Assembly (NCBI RefSeq): GCF_006874705.1
Contig: NZ_CP035382.1
Span: forward strand, 4,278,001-4,342,000
DNA length: 64,000 nucleotides
Direction of reading: 5' to 3'
From: Leclercia adecarboxylata
GTDB taxonomy: Bacteria > Pseudomonadota > Gammaproteobacteria > Enterobacterales > Enterobacteriaceae
The translations under genes and the position numbers were made by a program. The notes under the pieces were generated by a model. That model did no database searches and had not been told where the DNA came from. It worked only from the letters and a program-made list of their open reading frames with translations. This document shows positions 53,038 through 63,897 of this stretch, piece by piece (position 1 is the stretch's first letter; each line of letters starts with the position of its first letter).

Positions 53038-56000
53038 TTAGGCTGAGATCTGCTCCATCGCCTGCAAAATACGTTTGTCGGAGATCGGATACGGCGTTCC
53101 CAGCTGCTGGGCAAAGAAGCTGACGCGCAGCTCTTCGATCATCCAGCGGATCTCCTGCACGTCTTCGTCATCACGACGGGCGGGCGGCAGCTTGTTCAGC
53201 CACTGCTGCCAGCGCTGCTGCACGCTCTCTACCTTCAGCATCTGCGCCCGGTCGCGGTGCGGATCGATGGCCATTTTCTCCAGCCGTTTTTCAATCGCCT
53301 GCAGATAGCGCAGGGTATCCCCTAACCGCTTGTAGCCGTTGCCGGTGACAAACCCGCGATAGACCAGCCCGGCCATCTGGGCCTTGACGTCCGACAGCCC
53401 CAGCGCCATGGTCATATCCACCCGCCCTTTCAGGCGTTTGTTGATATTGAACACCGCGGTGAGAATCTGTTCCACCTGCTTCGCAATGTTGACCACCGTC
53501 TCGTTAAGCTCGGCGCGCACCCTGTCGTGCAGCTTCGCAAAGCCCTCTTCGGTCCACACCGGGCCGCCCGCGGCGTTGATGAGCTGGTCCACGCCGCAGG
53601 AGATGCAGTCGTCGATCAGATCCAGCACCTTGCCGTACGGGTTAAAGTAGAGGCCCAGCTTGGCTTTGTTCGGCAGCTTCTCGTGCAGATACTTGATCGG
53701 CGACGGGATGTTCAACAGCAGTAAACGGCGCAGCCCGCGCCACATCGCCTGCTGCTGCTCCTGCGGGTTATCAAACAGCTTGATCGCCACGCTGTCGCGC
53801 TCGTCCACCAGCGCCGGCCAGGCTTTCACCTTGTAGTTGCCGCGCTTCTGCTCGTAGCTTTCCGGCAGTTGACCAAAGCTCCAGATATGCAGCCCGCTCT
53901 GCTCGATACCGTCGTCGGCCACGGCAGAGAGGGTCTCCTGCACTTTGCCTTTCAGCGCCTCTTTCAGCTCGGTGAGGGAGCGCCCTTCCTGCAATTTCTT
54001 GTTCTTCTCGTCCACGACGCGGAAGCTGATTTTCAGGTGATCGGGCACCTGATCCCAGTGCCAGTCCTCCCGGTCGATAGTCACGCCCGTCATCCGGCGC
54101 AGCTCCCGCTCCAGCGAATCCAGCAGCGGCAGCTCCAGCGGCGTCACGCGGCCTAAAAACGCCTCGGCGTAGTTCGGGGCAGGCACAAAGTTGCGGCGCA
54201 CCGGCTTCGGCAGGGATTTGATCAGGGCAATAATCAGCTCCCGGCGCAGGCCGGGAATTTGCCACTCAAAACCGCTCTCTTCCACCTGGTTGAGCAGCGG
54301 AAGCGGAATGTGAACGGTCACGCCGTCGGCATCGGTGCCCGGTTCAAACTGGTAGCTCAGGCGCAGCTTGAGATTGCCCTGATGCCAGAAGTTCGGGTAA
54401 TCGAGCTTGCTGACCTGCTCCGCCCCCTCTTTGATCAACATGCTCTTTTCAAAGTTGAGCAGATCCGGGGTTTCGCGGCTGACCTTTTTCCACCAGCTGT
54501 CGAAGTGGCGGGCCGACACCACATCGTGGCTAATGCGCTGGTCGTAAAACTCAAACAGCGTCTCGTCATCCACCAGGATGTCGCGACGACGGGTTTTGTG
54601 CTCCAGCTCTTCCACTTCGCTGCGCAGCTTCAGGTTTTCCCGGAAGAAGGCGTGACGGGTCTGCCAGTCGCCCTCCACCAGCGCGTGGCGGATAAACAGC
54701 TCGCGTGACAGCACAGGGTCGATCTGGCTGTAGTTGACCTTACGCGCGGCCACGACCGGCAGGCCGTAGACGGTGACCTTCTCGGTCGCCATCACCGCGC
54801 CCTGGGCACGCTCCCAGTGCGGTTCACTGTACGAGCGTTTCAGCAGATGCTGGGCCACCGGCTCGACCCACTCCGGATCGATGCGCGCGGCAATGCGGCC
54901 CCACAGGCGGCTGGTCTCCACCAGTTCGGCCACCATCGTCCACTTCGGCGGCTTTTTGAACAAACCGGAGCCCGGGAAGATGGAGAAACGGGCGTTACGC
55001 GCGCCGGTAAACTCCTGCTTATCGGCATCTTTCATCCCGATATGCGACAGCAGACCGGTCAGCAGCGCGATGTGAATTTCGCGATACTCCGCCGGCTCGC
55101 TGTTCACCGGAATGCCCAGCTCCTTCACCACCTGACGCAGCTGGGTATAGATATCCTGCCACTCGCGCACCCGCAGGTAGTTGAGGAAATCGAGCTTGCA
55201 CTGGCGGCGGAACTGGTTCGACGACAGGGCTTTCTGCTGTTCGCCGATGTAGTTCCAGAGGTTCACAAAGGCGAGGAAGTCGGACTCTTTGTCATGGAAG
55301 CGGCGGTGCTTCTCGTCGGAGGCCTGCTGCTTGTCCATCGGGCGCTCGCGCGGATCCTGGATGGAGAGCGCCGAGGTGATGATCATCGCCTCACGCACGC
55401 AGCCGTGTTTTTGCGCCTCCAGCACCATCCGCGCCAGACGCGGGTCCACCGGCAGCTGGCTGAGCTGACGACCCTGCGGGGTCAGCTTGTAGGCCGTGGC
55501 CTGCTCGTCGGTGGTGATCGCCCCCAGCTCTTCCAGCAGGCGGACGCCGTCCTGGATATTGCGTTTATCCGGCGCTTCGACGAACGGGAAGGCGGCGATG
55601 TCGCCCAGCCCCAGCGCGGTCATCTGCAGGATCACCGATGCCAGGTTGGTACGCAGAATTTCCGGGTCGGTAAATTCCGGACGCGACAGGAAATCGTCTT
55701 CCGAATAGAGACGAATACAGATCCCTTCCGACACGCGGCCGCAGCGGCCTTTACGCTGGTTGGCGGAGGCCTGGGACACCGGCTCAATCGGCAGGCGCTG
55801 CACTTTGGTGCGGTAGCTGTAGCGGCTGATACGCGCCGTGCCGGGGTCGATGACATATTTAATGCCCGGTACGGTCAGCGAGGTTTCCGCCACGTTGGTC
55901 GCCAGCACGATGCGGCGGCCGCTGTGGGACTGGAACACGCGGTTCTGCTCGCTGTTAGACAGACGGGCATACAGCGGCAGGATCTCGGTATGGCGCAGGT

Positions 56001-56940
56001 CGCGCTTGCTCAGCGCGTCGGCGGTATCGCGGATTTCGCGTTCGCCGCTCATAAAGATCAGAATATCGCCCGGGCTTTCGTTCCCCAGCTCGTCCACCGC
56101 GTCGAAGATGGCCTGTAGCTGGTCGCGCTCGGTATCGTCGGCATCTTCGACCATCGGGCGATAACGCACCTCTACCGGATAGGTACGACCGGAGACTTCG
56201 ATGATCGGCGCATTGTTGAAGTGGCGCGAAAAACGTTCCGGGTCGATGGTGGCCGAGGTGATGATCACTTTCAGATCCGGGCGACGCGGCAGCAGTTCCC
56301 GCAGATAACCCAGCAGGAAGTCGATGTTCAGGCTGCGCTCGTGCGCTTCATCGATGATGATGGTGTCGTACTGCATCAGCAGACGGTCCTGCTGAATTTC
56401 GGCCAGCAGGATCCCGTCGGTCATCAGCTTGACCATGGTGTTGTCGCTGACGTGATCGCTGAAGCGCACCTTATAGCCGATACAGCCGCCCGGCTCGGTT
56501 TGCAGCTCTTCGGCAATACGGTTCGCCACGGTACGTGCCGCCAGACGCCGCGGCTGGGTATGGCCGATCAGGCCTTTGATCCCGCGCCCCAGCTCCATAC
56601 AGATTTTCGGCAGCTGGGTGGTTTTACCGGAGCCGGTCTCCCCCGCCACAATCACCACCTGGTGGTCGCGCACGGCTTCGAGAATTTCCTGTTTCTTCTG
56701 GCTGACGGGCAAGTTTTCCGGGTAGGTAATCGCCGGACGCGCGGCTTCGCGCAGCACGACCTTACCCGCCGCCTGTTCGATCTCTTTCGCCATCTCCTGG
56801 TAGATAGCCTGTTGTGCATCAGGATTTTTAACCTTCTTGACCCCATGCAGGCGGCGGGCAAACCGCTGTTTGTCACGCAGCATCAGCGGATCCAGCTGTT
56901 GCATCAGCATCGGGAAGGTTAATTTCTGTTGTTCTGTCAT
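53038..56940 (-). CDS. hrpA: ATP-dependent RNA helicase HrpA
   Basis: 1300 residues, the normal HrpA length. DEAH-box motifs: I GETGSGKTT (100-108), II DEAHERS, III SATID, V/VI NVAETSLTVPG and QRKGRCGRV. The C-terminal winged-helix, OB and long HrpA-specific regions are intact. HrpA rescues stalled ribosomes by splitting them. The start MTEQQKLTFPML matches the family. It is convergent with the methyltransferase gene and divergent from azoR, as in E. coli. Confidence 0.97.
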   Translation of the reverse strand: MTEQQKLTFPMLMQQLDPLMLRDKQRFARRLHGVKKVKNPDAQQAIYQEMAKEIEQAAGKVVLREAARPAITYPENLPVSQKKQEILEAVRDHQVVIVAGETGSGKTTQLPKICMELGRGIKGLIGHTQPRRLAARTVANRIAEELQTEPGGCIGYKVRFSDHVSDNTMVKLMTDGILLAEIQQDRLLMQYDTIIIDEAHERSLNIDFLLGYLRELLPRRPDLKVIITSATIDPERFSRHFNNAPIIEVSGRTYPVEVRYRPMVEDADDTERDQLQAIFDAVDELGNESPGDILIFMSGEREIRDTADALSKRDLRHTEILPLYARLSNSEQNRVFQSHSGRRIVLATNVAETSLTVPGIKYVIDPGTARISRYSYRTKVQRLPIEPVSQASANQRKGRCGRVSEGICIRLYSEDDFLSRPEFTDPEILRTNLASVILQMTALGLGDIAAFPFVEAPDKRNIQDGVRLLEELGAITTDEQATAYKLTPQGRQLSQLPVDPRLARMVLEAQKHGCVREAMIITSALSIQDPRERPMDKQQASDEKHRRFHDKESDFLAFVNLWNYIGEQQKALSSNQFRRQCKLDFLNYLRVREWQDIYTQLRQVVKELGIPVNSEPAEYREIHIALLTGLLSHIGMKDADKQEFTGARNARFSIFPGSGLFKKPPKWTMVAELVETSRLWGRIAARIDPEWVEPVAQHLLKRSYSEPHWERAQGAVMATEKVTVYGLPVVAARKVNYSQIDPVLSRELFIRHALVEGDWQTRHAFFRENLKLRSEVEELEHKTRRRDILVDDETLFEFYDQRISHDVVSARHFDSWWKKVSRETPDLLNFEKSMLIKEGAEQVSKLDYPNFWHQGNLKLRLSYQFEPGTDADGVTVHIPLPLLNQVEESGFEWQIPGLRRELIIALIKSLPKPVRRNFVPAPNYAEAFLGRVTPLELPLLDSLERELRRMTGVTIDREDWHWDQVPDHLKISFRVVDEKNKKLQEGRSLTELKEALKGKVQETLSAVADDGIEQSGLHIWSFGQLPESYEQKRGNYKVKAWPALVDERDSVAIKLFDNPQEQQQAMWRGLRRLLLLNIPSPIKYLHEKLPNKAKLGLYFNPYGKVLDLIDDCISCGVDQLINAAGGPVWTEEGFAKLHDRVRAELNETVVNIAKQVEQILTAVFNINKRLKGRVDMTMALGLSDVKAQMAGLVYRGFVTGNGYKRLGDTLRYLQAIEKRLEKMAIDPHRDRAQMLKVESVQQRWQQWLNKLPPARRDDEDVQEIRWMIEELRVSFFAQQLGTPYPISDKRILQAMEQISA

Positions 56941-57083
56941 AGCGTTAACGGGCAGTGCACTGCCGGATAAAATCTCTTTTTAATGATTGATATAGAGTAC
57001 CACATCGACGGTTTTTACGCCTTATTCAAAAAATTCGAACATAGACTTCGATATATTGCGCTATCCCTGCGGCAGGATTGTGA

Positions 57084-57749
<666 letters not shown>

Positions 57750-57757
57750 GATTTCCC

Positions 57758-57786
57758 ACTCCCACCGCCTGGTGGGAGTTTTTTTA
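57758..57786 (+). terminator. azoR terminator
   Basis: The perfect stem ACTCCCACC (57758-57766)/GGTGGGAGT (57771-57779) with loop GCCT is followed by seven T. Confidence 0.95.
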
Positions 57787-57940
57787 TTCCCCCTGCCTTC
57801 CCCGCATCTTTACGAGACGCCTCGTAGAATCAGCACGCTTTTCAGCACGATATCCCCACACTTCATACAATGCCGACGAGTAGCAGAGGTCATTTGAGTT
57901 GACTCGAGCTCTGACAGCAAAATATTTATGGACCTGTACT

Positions 57941-57962
57941 ATGTACACTATAAGGTGTACAT
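57941..57962. promoter_or_regulatory. Operator/promoter of the HigBA-like operon
   Basis: A perfect 8-bp inverted repeat (ATGTACAC-N6-GTGTACAT) whose spacer is TATAAG, a good -10 hexamer. It lies 16-25 bp before the toxin start. Binding of the HTH antitoxin here would block transcription, the usual autoregulation of such operons. Confidence 0.75.
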
Positions 57963-57977
57963 GGTACCTTACATGGA

Positions 57978-58319
57978 GTGAGAATCGTGTGCCATTCAAT
58001 AGAATTTATCGAGACATCACTGTTTACTCGGCAGATCAAACAGATTGCTACAGATGATGAACTCCTGGCGCTACAGAGAGAGCTGATTGCATTTCCGGAC
58101 AAAGGGGATGTCATCCAGCATACTGGTGGGCTTCGAAAAATCCGGATGGCAACGGGTACTCAGGGGAAAAGCGGCAGCACCAGGGTGATTTACCTTTTGG
58201 CGACACGGGAGATTATCTGGCTGGTGCTCGCTTATCCGAAAAGCGCCAAAGAGAATCTGACTGATGCGGAAAAGGCTGAACTAAAAAAGCTGACAACCTT
58301 ACTGAAAAACGAGGTCTAA
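57978..58319 (+). CDS. RelE/HigB-type toxin
   Basis: 113 residues (110 from GTG 57987). The RelE/HigB-2 pattern is seen in FPDKGDVIQHTGGLRKIRM, STRVIYLLA and IIWLVLAYPKSAKENLT. Such toxins cut mRNA in the ribosome. GTG 57987 has GGAG eight bases upstream and may be the true start. It is one base before the antitoxin gene; toxin-first order is typical of HigBA. Confidence 0.85.
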   Translation: MRIVCHSIEFIETSLFTRQIKQIATDDELLALQRELIAFPDKGDVIQHTGGLRKIRMATGTQGKSGSTRVIYLLATREIIWLVLAYPKSAKENLTDAEKAELKKLTTLLKNEV

Positions 58320-58320
58320 A

Positions 58321-58605
58321 ATGAATTTTTTTGACGAGCTGAAAACGTCCCTGGAAGAGGCAGTCGACATCAAAAACGGGACCAAAGCCCCTGCCCGCGT
58401 TACCCGCTATGAGATTGCCGATGTCAAAGCGATCAGAGAGCAGCTTAACGTTTCCCAGGCGGAAATGGCAAAAGCGCTGGGCACCAGCGTCGATACCATC
58501 AAAAGCTGGGAATCCAGACGGCGTAACCCAACCGGCCTTGCGGCAAAAGTACTGGCCACTATCCAGGCGAACCCCGCATTCTTTTACGAACTGGCTGCAC
58601 ATTAA
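58321..58605 (+). CDS. HigA-like HTH antitoxin
   Basis: 94 residues with an XRE-type HTH near the centre (LNVSQAEMAKALGTSVDTIKSWE split over helices 2-3). It neutralises the adjacent toxin and probably binds the palindrome at 57941-57962. Confidence 0.88.
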   Translation: MNFFDELKTSLEEAVDIKNGTKAPARVTRYEIADVKAIREQLNVSQAEMAKALGTSVDTIKSWESRRRNPTGLAAKVLATIQANPAFFYELAAH

Positions 58606-58659
58606 ATGGTCGTTTTTACGCCATCAACAGCGGAGCGGGAAATACCGCAGCAGAAATGA

Positions 58660-58692
58660 AAAAGCCCCAGCGCTATATTGCCGGGGCTTTTA
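58660..58692 (+). terminator. Terminator of the toxin-antitoxin operon
   Basis: AAAGCCCC (58661-58668) and GGGGCTTT (58683-58690) form a stem with A-rich and T-rich sides, so it may act in both directions. Confidence 0.8.
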
Positions 58693-59262
58693 GGGTACTA
58701 CCAAATTAATAATTAACATTCATCAACTTAATTACACACTACAACTTCAAAGATGTACGTATTCTCACAGGATTACCGATAAAACAAGTTAACGCTACCT
58801 CCTCTGATAAGTATGTGAAATAACATCATGTCCTGTCGTGTACATCACCCACGCGATATATACTCTTGATGCGTTGCCTTAATTGCGTCGCGATATTCTT
58901 AACGCCATACTTACGTCCCCGGATCGCGACCATTACTCTTTGAAACAAGGCCTTACATCATCGCGTTGACTTCCCCATCATGCGATCGTACTGATTTACT
59001 GCATGGCCTGAAAGCGTGTTCACACTGGCGTTTACTTATTACCAGGACCCAAACTACACTACTTCGTGGCCTTTATCGCATCTCATTACTGCTTTATTAC
59101 CGCACCGTTAAGCATTTATTTCTCTCTGGTGCTGAGTTCTAATTTACTCATTATAGATGCACTGTCAACACCCGAATCACGCACTGTTATATTTTATTGT
59201 TTAATATCATTAAAACAGATAATTACGTGATCGGGATCTCGTTTGGTAAGGCGTTTAGCCGC
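58691..59262. other. Intergenic stretch of about 570 bp without a recognisable gene
   Basis: AT-rich sequence between the toxin-antitoxin operon and paaY with frequent stops in all frames. I see no tRNA, CRISPR or IS end. It may be decayed DNA left from the arrival of the toxin-antitoxin module. Confidence 0.5.
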
Positions 59263-59859
59263 TCAGCTGGACGATTTCGGGCGCAGATTCTCATCAAACA
59301 CCAGCCGCTTACGATCCGGCTCCACCTCGTGCAGCGGCTCGACCTGGTGCATCGTCTGTTTGCAACGTTCAACCAGCGTCTGATACTCCCGGGTGCCCTG
59401 CTTCTTCCACTCTTTTTCCTGCTCGCTCAGGACGCGAATCGCTTTGGCCGGGCTGCCGATGATCAGATGGTCGGCTGGCATTTCCGCTTTCGCTTTCACA
59501 AACGCGGCGGCGCCGACAATGCTGTTTTCGCCAATCACCGCCCCGTCGATGATCACCGCATTCATCCCCACCAGCGCATTCCGGCGGATGATGCAGCCAT
59601 GCAGAATGGCACCATGACCGATGTGCCCCTCTTCCTCCACCACCGTGTCCTGTTCCGGGAAACCGTGCATGATGCAGTTATCCTGAATATTGGCCCCGTC
59701 CTTCACCACAATACGGCCAAAATCACCGCGCAGGCTGGCGTTGGGCCCCACGTAGACGCCCTTGCCGAGGATCACATCGCCAATCAGCACCGCGGTCGGG
59801 TGGACATAACTCTCTGGCGGAACGACCGGGGTCATCCCATCGATTTGATATACAGGCAC
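59263..59859 (-). CDS. paaY: PaaY, hexapeptide-repeat thioesterase
   Basis: 198 residues with a left-handed beta-helix of hexapeptide repeats and gamma-carbonic anhydrase-type histidines ([18 protein letters not shown]). PaaY is a thioesterase that clears inhibitory CoA intermediates in phenylacetate catabolism. It is 10 bp after paaX in one operon. Confidence 0.95.
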   Translation of the reverse strand: MPVYQIDGMTPVVPPESYVHPTAVLIGDVILGKGVYVGPNASLRGDFGRIVVKDGANIQDNCIMHGFPEQDTVVEEEGHIGHGAILHGCIIRRNALVGMNAVIIDGAVIGENSIVGAAAFVKAKAEMPADHLIIGSPAKAIRVLSEQEKEWKKQGTREYQTLVERCKQTMHQVEPLHEVEPDRKRLVFDENLRPKSSS

Positions 59860-59869
59860 ATTACCTCCT

Positions 59870-60796
59870 TTACGCAGGCGTCAGGCCGCCGAAGCGTTGC
59901 CAGTATGAAGAGCCCGGCGATGGCAGTTCGCCAACGCTGGTCTCCCCTTTATCACTGACAAACGCCAGCGCGCCTGGCGCCACGCGCTGATAAATGTTGA
60001 TGCACAGCTGGCGGGCCGTCTGGCCTGCCCAGTGCGATGGGAGTAACTCTTCCGGCAGGAGCGGGTCCTTGAGCACCACCCGGCGGTAAAAATGGATCAG
60101 TAAAAGCTGGATCTGGAAGCAGCGTTCCGGCGTCAGCTCCTCCGGGGTGGCTTCACGCAGCAGCGGCAGCAGCGGCCGGAACGAATCGATGAAGGTTTCA
60201 TACATGACGTTCTGCTCGCTGAGCTGCCAGCACTCCTCCACCCGCGAGCGCAGCGCGGCGCGGGAGAGCGCCAGCGGCGAGTGCGCCTCAAAGCAGATCA
60301 CGTTCTCGGCCACGCCCGCCTCGTGCAGCAGGGTCTGTACGTCCGCCAGCTGTTGCGACGGCGAAGCCATCAGGCTGGGCGCCAGAGTGCCGAAGCCCTG
60401 CCAGATGAGCTGTTTTTTCACATCCGCCAGCGTGGCTTTGTCCATCCCTTCGGACAGCAGCAGCAGCCATTTGCCGTCCCAGGCCGGAAGCTCGGCGCGA
60501 TAAATTTTCGCCTCTGCTCGCCGGGTCAAGCGCAGCCCTTTGTCGCTTAGCCGGTAAAAGCTGCGTCTGCCGATGCGGATCACATCCAGCCAGCCCTCCT
60601 TGTTCAGGCGGAACAGCGCGGTGCGCACGAAGCGCTCGCCAAATCCCATCCCTTCCAGCAGGGCCGCCAGGCTACCCAGCCAGACTTCCCCGCCGCGATG
60701 GGAGAGCGCATCACCGTACAAGGAGGAGATCAACGACGTGCCGCTGACGGGAACGGAGCTGACCGCGTGCTGAATAAAGGCGTCGAGTTTACTCAT
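59870..60796 (-). CDS. paaX: PaaX, repressor of phenylacetate catabolism
   Basis: 308 residues, nearly identical in pattern to E. coli PaaX ([12 protein letters not shown] start, winged [23 protein letters not shown]). It represses the paa operons and is released by phenylacetyl-CoA. ATG 60796 is chosen by match to the family start. Confidence 0.96.
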   Translation of the reverse strand: MSKLDAFIQHAVSSVPVSGTSLISSLYGDALSHRGGEVWLGSLAALLEGMGFGERFVRTALFRLNKEGWLDVIRIGRRSFYRLSDKGLRLTRRAEAKIYRAELPAWDGKWLLLLSEGMDKATLADVKKQLIWQGFGTLAPSLMASPSQQLADVQTLLHEAGVAENVICFEAHSPLALSRAALRSRVEECWQLSEQNVMYETFIDSFRPLLPLLREATPEELTPERCFQIQLLLIHFYRRVVLKDPLLPEELLPSHWAGQTARQLCINIYQRVAPGALAFVSDKGETSVGELPSPGSSYWQRFGGLTPA

Positions 60797-60892
60797 GTGA
60801 TTCATTCTGTTGTGATTATTATTCCGGATGAATCATAGCATAGCGCTAAAAGCCTGACCCTCCCCAATACGGAGAGGGTCAGCAGGCGGGGG

Positions 60893-62242
60893 TTAGCCGT
60901 TGGCGGCGGCCTTGCGCAGGTCGAAGACGCGGCAGGCTTTGCCTTCGGAACGCGGGATGCTGCCGCAGTTCACAATGGTTACGTCGGTGGAGATCCCCAC
61001 CATCGATTTGATGCGGTGGCGCAGCTCATGGCACACGTGGCAACGCTGTTCGTGGGTCAACGTCAGGCTGCTCTCTTTCAGCTCCACCTTCACCGAAAGC
61101 GAATCAAGATGGCCCCGGCGATTCACCTCCAGCTGGTAGTGCGGCGACAGATGTTCGAACTTGACGATCTCCTCTTCCAGCTGGGACGGGAAGACGTTTA
61201 CGCCGCGGATGATGAGCATATCGTCGCTGCGACCGCTGATGCGATCCATCCTGCGCATGGTGCGGGCGGTGCCCGGCAGCAGGCGGGTCAGGTCGCGGGT
61301 GCGGTAGCGGATCACCGGCAGCGCCTCTTTGGTCAGGGTGGTGAACAGCAGTTCGCCCTGCTCACCGTCGGCCAGCGGCGTGCCGTCGTTCGGGTTGACG
61401 ATCTCCGGGTAGAAGTGATCTTCCCAGATGGTCGGGCCGTCGGCGGTTTCGATACACTCCATCGCCACGCCCGGGCCCATCACTTCGGACAGGCCGTAGA
61501 TGTCGAGCGCGGTGATCCCAAGGCGCTTCTCGATTTCACGGCGCATCGCCAGGGTCCAGGGCTCGGCGCCAAAGACGCCGACGCGCAGGGAACATTTACT
61601 GGCATCGCCGCCCATCTGGCGCTCCAGCTCTTCGATCAGGTTCAGGCAGTAGGATGGCGTCACCATGATCATATCCGGCTGGAAATCGCGGATCAGCTGG
61701 GCCTGTTTCTCGGTCTGGCCGCCGGACATCGGGATCACCGTCGCGCCTAAACGCTCGGCACCGTAATGCGCACCCAGGCCGCCGGTGAACAGGCCATAGC
61801 CGTAGGCAACGTGAATTTTGTCCTTCGCACTGCCACCGGCGGCGCGCAGGGAGCGAGCCACAATGTTGGCCCAGTTATCAATATCGTTTTGCGTGTAGCC
61901 GACCACGGTCGGTTTCCCGGTGGTGCCCGAGGAGGCGTGAATACGCACCACCTGCTCCATCGGCACCGCGAAGGTGTCGAACGGATAGTTGTCACGCAGA
62001 TCCTGTTTGGTGGTGCACGGGAACTTGCGAATGTCCGCGAGCTCTTTGAAATCGTCAGGATGGACCCCCGCCGCATCAAACTTGCGTTTGTACATCGGGA
62101 CGTTGTTATAGGCGTGTTCCAGCGTCCACTTCATGCGCTGGGTTTGCAGGGCCTGCAGCTCATCCAGGGAGGCGGTTTCGATCGGGTCAAGCTGAGTGGC
62201 CGCTGTCGTTGTCGTTGTCGCTGCTGTCATTGTGATTGTCAT
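60893..62242 (-). CDS. paaK: Phenylacetate-CoA ligase
   Basis: 449 residues. AMP-forming ligase motif ASSGTTGKPTVVGYTQ, YGLSEVMGPG, YRTRDLTRLL, and the C-terminal lysine in SEGKACRVF. The N-terminus carries an unusual Thr/Ala tract (AATTTTTAATQ) encoded by imperfect CAA/CGA/CAG-type triplets, making it some ten residues longer than E. coli PaaK. An internal start could also be used. It activates phenylacetate in the first step of the pathway. Confidence 0.96.
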   Translation of the reverse strand: MTITMTAATTTTTAATQLDPIETASLDELQALQTQRMKWTLEHAYNNVPMYKRKFDAAGVHPDDFKELADIRKFPCTTKQDLRDNYPFDTFAVPMEQVVRIHASSGTTGKPTVVGYTQNDIDNWANIVARSLRAAGGSAKDKIHVAYGYGLFTGGLGAHYGAERLGATVIPMSGGQTEKQAQLIRDFQPDMIMVTPSYCLNLIEELERQMGGDASKCSLRVGVFGAEPWTLAMRREIEKRLGITALDIYGLSEVMGPGVAMECIETADGPTIWEDHFYPEIVNPNDGTPLADGEQGELLFTTLTKEALPVIRYRTRDLTRLLPGTARTMRRMDRISGRSDDMLIIRGVNVFPSQLEEEIVKFEHLSPHYQLEVNRRGHLDSLSVKVELKESSLTLTHEQRCHVCHELRHRIKSMVGISTDVTIVNCGSIPRSEGKACRVFDLRKAAANG

Positions 62243-62269
62243 TGTAGGGTACTCACTTTTTATAATTGT

Positions 62270-63475
62270 TCAGACACGCTCAAGGATCATGGCAATGCCC
62301 TGACCGACACCAATGCACATCGTGCAGAGCGCATAGCGCCCTTTACGACGATGCAGCTCGTTGCTGGCGGCCAGCGCCAGACGGGCCCCGCTCATTCCCA
62401 GCGGATGGCCCAGGGCAATGGCGCCCCCGTTAGGGTTCACATGGGTAGCATCGTCCGGCAGCCCCAGCTCGCGCAGCACGCCCAGCGCCTGCGAAGCAAA
62501 GGCTTCGTTCAGTTCGATAACGTCCATATCGTTGATGCTCAGACCGGCGCGCTCCAGCACGCGGCGGGTGGCAGGCACCGGGCCCAGCCCCATCAGACGC
62601 GGTTCAACACCGGCAGTCGCCATCGCCACGATGCGGGTACGCGGCGTTAAGCCCTGCGCTGCCGCCATCTCTTCGCTGGCGATGATCAGCGCCGCAGCGC
62701 CGTCGTTCACCCCGGAAGCGTTACCTGCGGTGACCACGCCCCCGGCGCGGAACGGCGCTTTCAGCCCGGCCAGCATCTCCAGGGTGGTGTCCGGGCGCAG
62801 ATGCTCGTCATGCATGACTTCGGTCACTGCCCCTTTTTTGCCTTTAATCATCACCGGGACGATCTCCTGGGCCAGGATGCCGTTGGCCTGGGCCTGGGCG
62901 GTGCGCTGCTGGCTGCGATAAGCAAAGGCGTCCTGGTCCTCGCGGGAAATCCGTAACAATTCTGCTACATTCTCTGCCGTTTCCGGCATGCTGTCAGAAC
63001 CGAATTGCTGGGCCATGAGCGGGTTCACAAAACGCCAGCCGATGGTGGTATCAAAAATCTCATTCTGACGCTGGAAGGCGCTGGTGGCTTTGCCCATCAC
63101 GAAGGGCGCGCGGGACATCGACTCCACGCCACCGGCAATCATCAGGTCGCCATCACCGGCACGAATGGCGCGGGCGGCAAAGCCCAGCGCATCGAGGCCG
63201 GAGCCGCACAGGCGGTTCAGCGTAGTGCCGGAGACGGTCTCCGGCAGCCCGGCCAGCAGCAGGGACATTCGCGCCACGTTGCGGTTGTCCTCCCCCGCCT
63301 GGTTGGCGCAGCCAAAAATCACGTCATCAATACGTTCCGCGTCCAGCCCCGGGTTACGCACCAGCAGCTCGCGCAGCGGGATAGCGCCCAGATCGTCCGC
63401 GCGCACGCCGGACAATGCCCCGGCATAGCGGCCGATGGGGGTACGAATCCCGTCACAAATAAAGGCGTCACGCAT
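62270..63475 (-). CDS. paaJ: 3-oxoadipyl-CoA/3-oxo-5,6-dehydrosuberyl-CoA thiolase
   Basis: 401 residues. Catalytic cysteine in [10 protein letters not shown], histidine in [16 protein letters not shown], and second cysteine in [10 protein letters not shown]. It performs the final beta-oxidation-like thiolysis steps of the pathway. Its ATG overlaps the paaI stop (TAATG). Confidence 0.97.
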   Translation of the reverse strand: MRDAFICDGIRTPIGRYAGALSGVRADDLGAIPLRELLVRNPGLDAERIDDVIFGCANQAGEDNRNVARMSLLLAGLPETVSGTTLNRLCGSGLDALGFAARAIRAGDGDLMIAGGVESMSRAPFVMGKATSAFQRQNEIFDTTIGWRFVNPLMAQQFGSDSMPETAENVAELLRISREDQDAFAYRSQQRTAQAQANGILAQEIVPVMIKGKKGAVTEVMHDEHLRPDTTLEMLAGLKAPFRAGGVVTAGNASGVNDGAAALIIASEEMAAAQGLTPRTRIVAMATAGVEPRLMGLGPVPATRRVLERAGLSINDMDVIELNEAFASQALGVLRELGLPDDATHVNPNGGAIALGHPLGMSGARLALAASNELHRRKGRYALCTMCIGVGQGIAMILERV

Positions 63476-63897
63476 TATGCTTCTCCTGTAATAGTGCCGC
63501 CGATGCGGTGGGATTTCCCACGGAACAGGGCAACGGTTTTCTGCTGTTGGTTAACAATTTCAATGTCGTACACGCCGGTCTGTTTCCCCTGATGGCGCAC
63601 CTGCGCGGTGGCGGTGAGCCTGTCGTGGGCAAAGGCCGGACGCACAAAATCGATGGTGCAGCCCGAGGCCACCGCCGCCAGCCCCTGGCTGTTACAGGCG
63701 TAGGCGAAGGCGGTGTCAGCAAGGGTAAACAGCTGGCCGCCGTGGCAGCTTTTATGGCCGTTGAGCATCTGCGGCGTGACGGTCATGGTCAGTACTGCCA
63801 TGCCCTCATCCATCTCAATAATGTCGATGCCATAGGCCTGGGCGCAGGCATCGTTTTCATACATGGCGTGGGCGTTGCGCCAGGCGTTATGACTCAT
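63475..63897 (-). CDS. paaI: PaaI, hotdog-fold thioesterase
   Basis: 140 residues with the hotdog motif [23 protein letters not shown] 63897 has GGAGA upstream, and the longer frame is non-native. It hydrolyses hydroxylated phenylacetyl-CoA by-products to free CoA. Confidence 0.95.
   Translation of the reverse strand: MSHNAWRNAHAMYENDACAQAYGIDIIEMDEGMAVLTMTVTPQMLNGHKSCHGGQLFTLADTAFAYACNSQGLAAVASGCTIDFVRPAFAHDRLTATAQVRHQGKQTGVYDIEIVNQQQKTVALFRGKSHRIGGTITGEA

Noticed and set aside
54817..56118. 433-codon plus-strand frame opposite hrpA
   Set aside because: Antisense shadow of the well conserved helicase.
58691..59262. Searched for a tRNA, attachment site or small RNA in the gap before paaY
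   Set aside because: No cloverleaf, direct repeat pair or terminator beyond the toxin-antitoxin one could be seen by eye.
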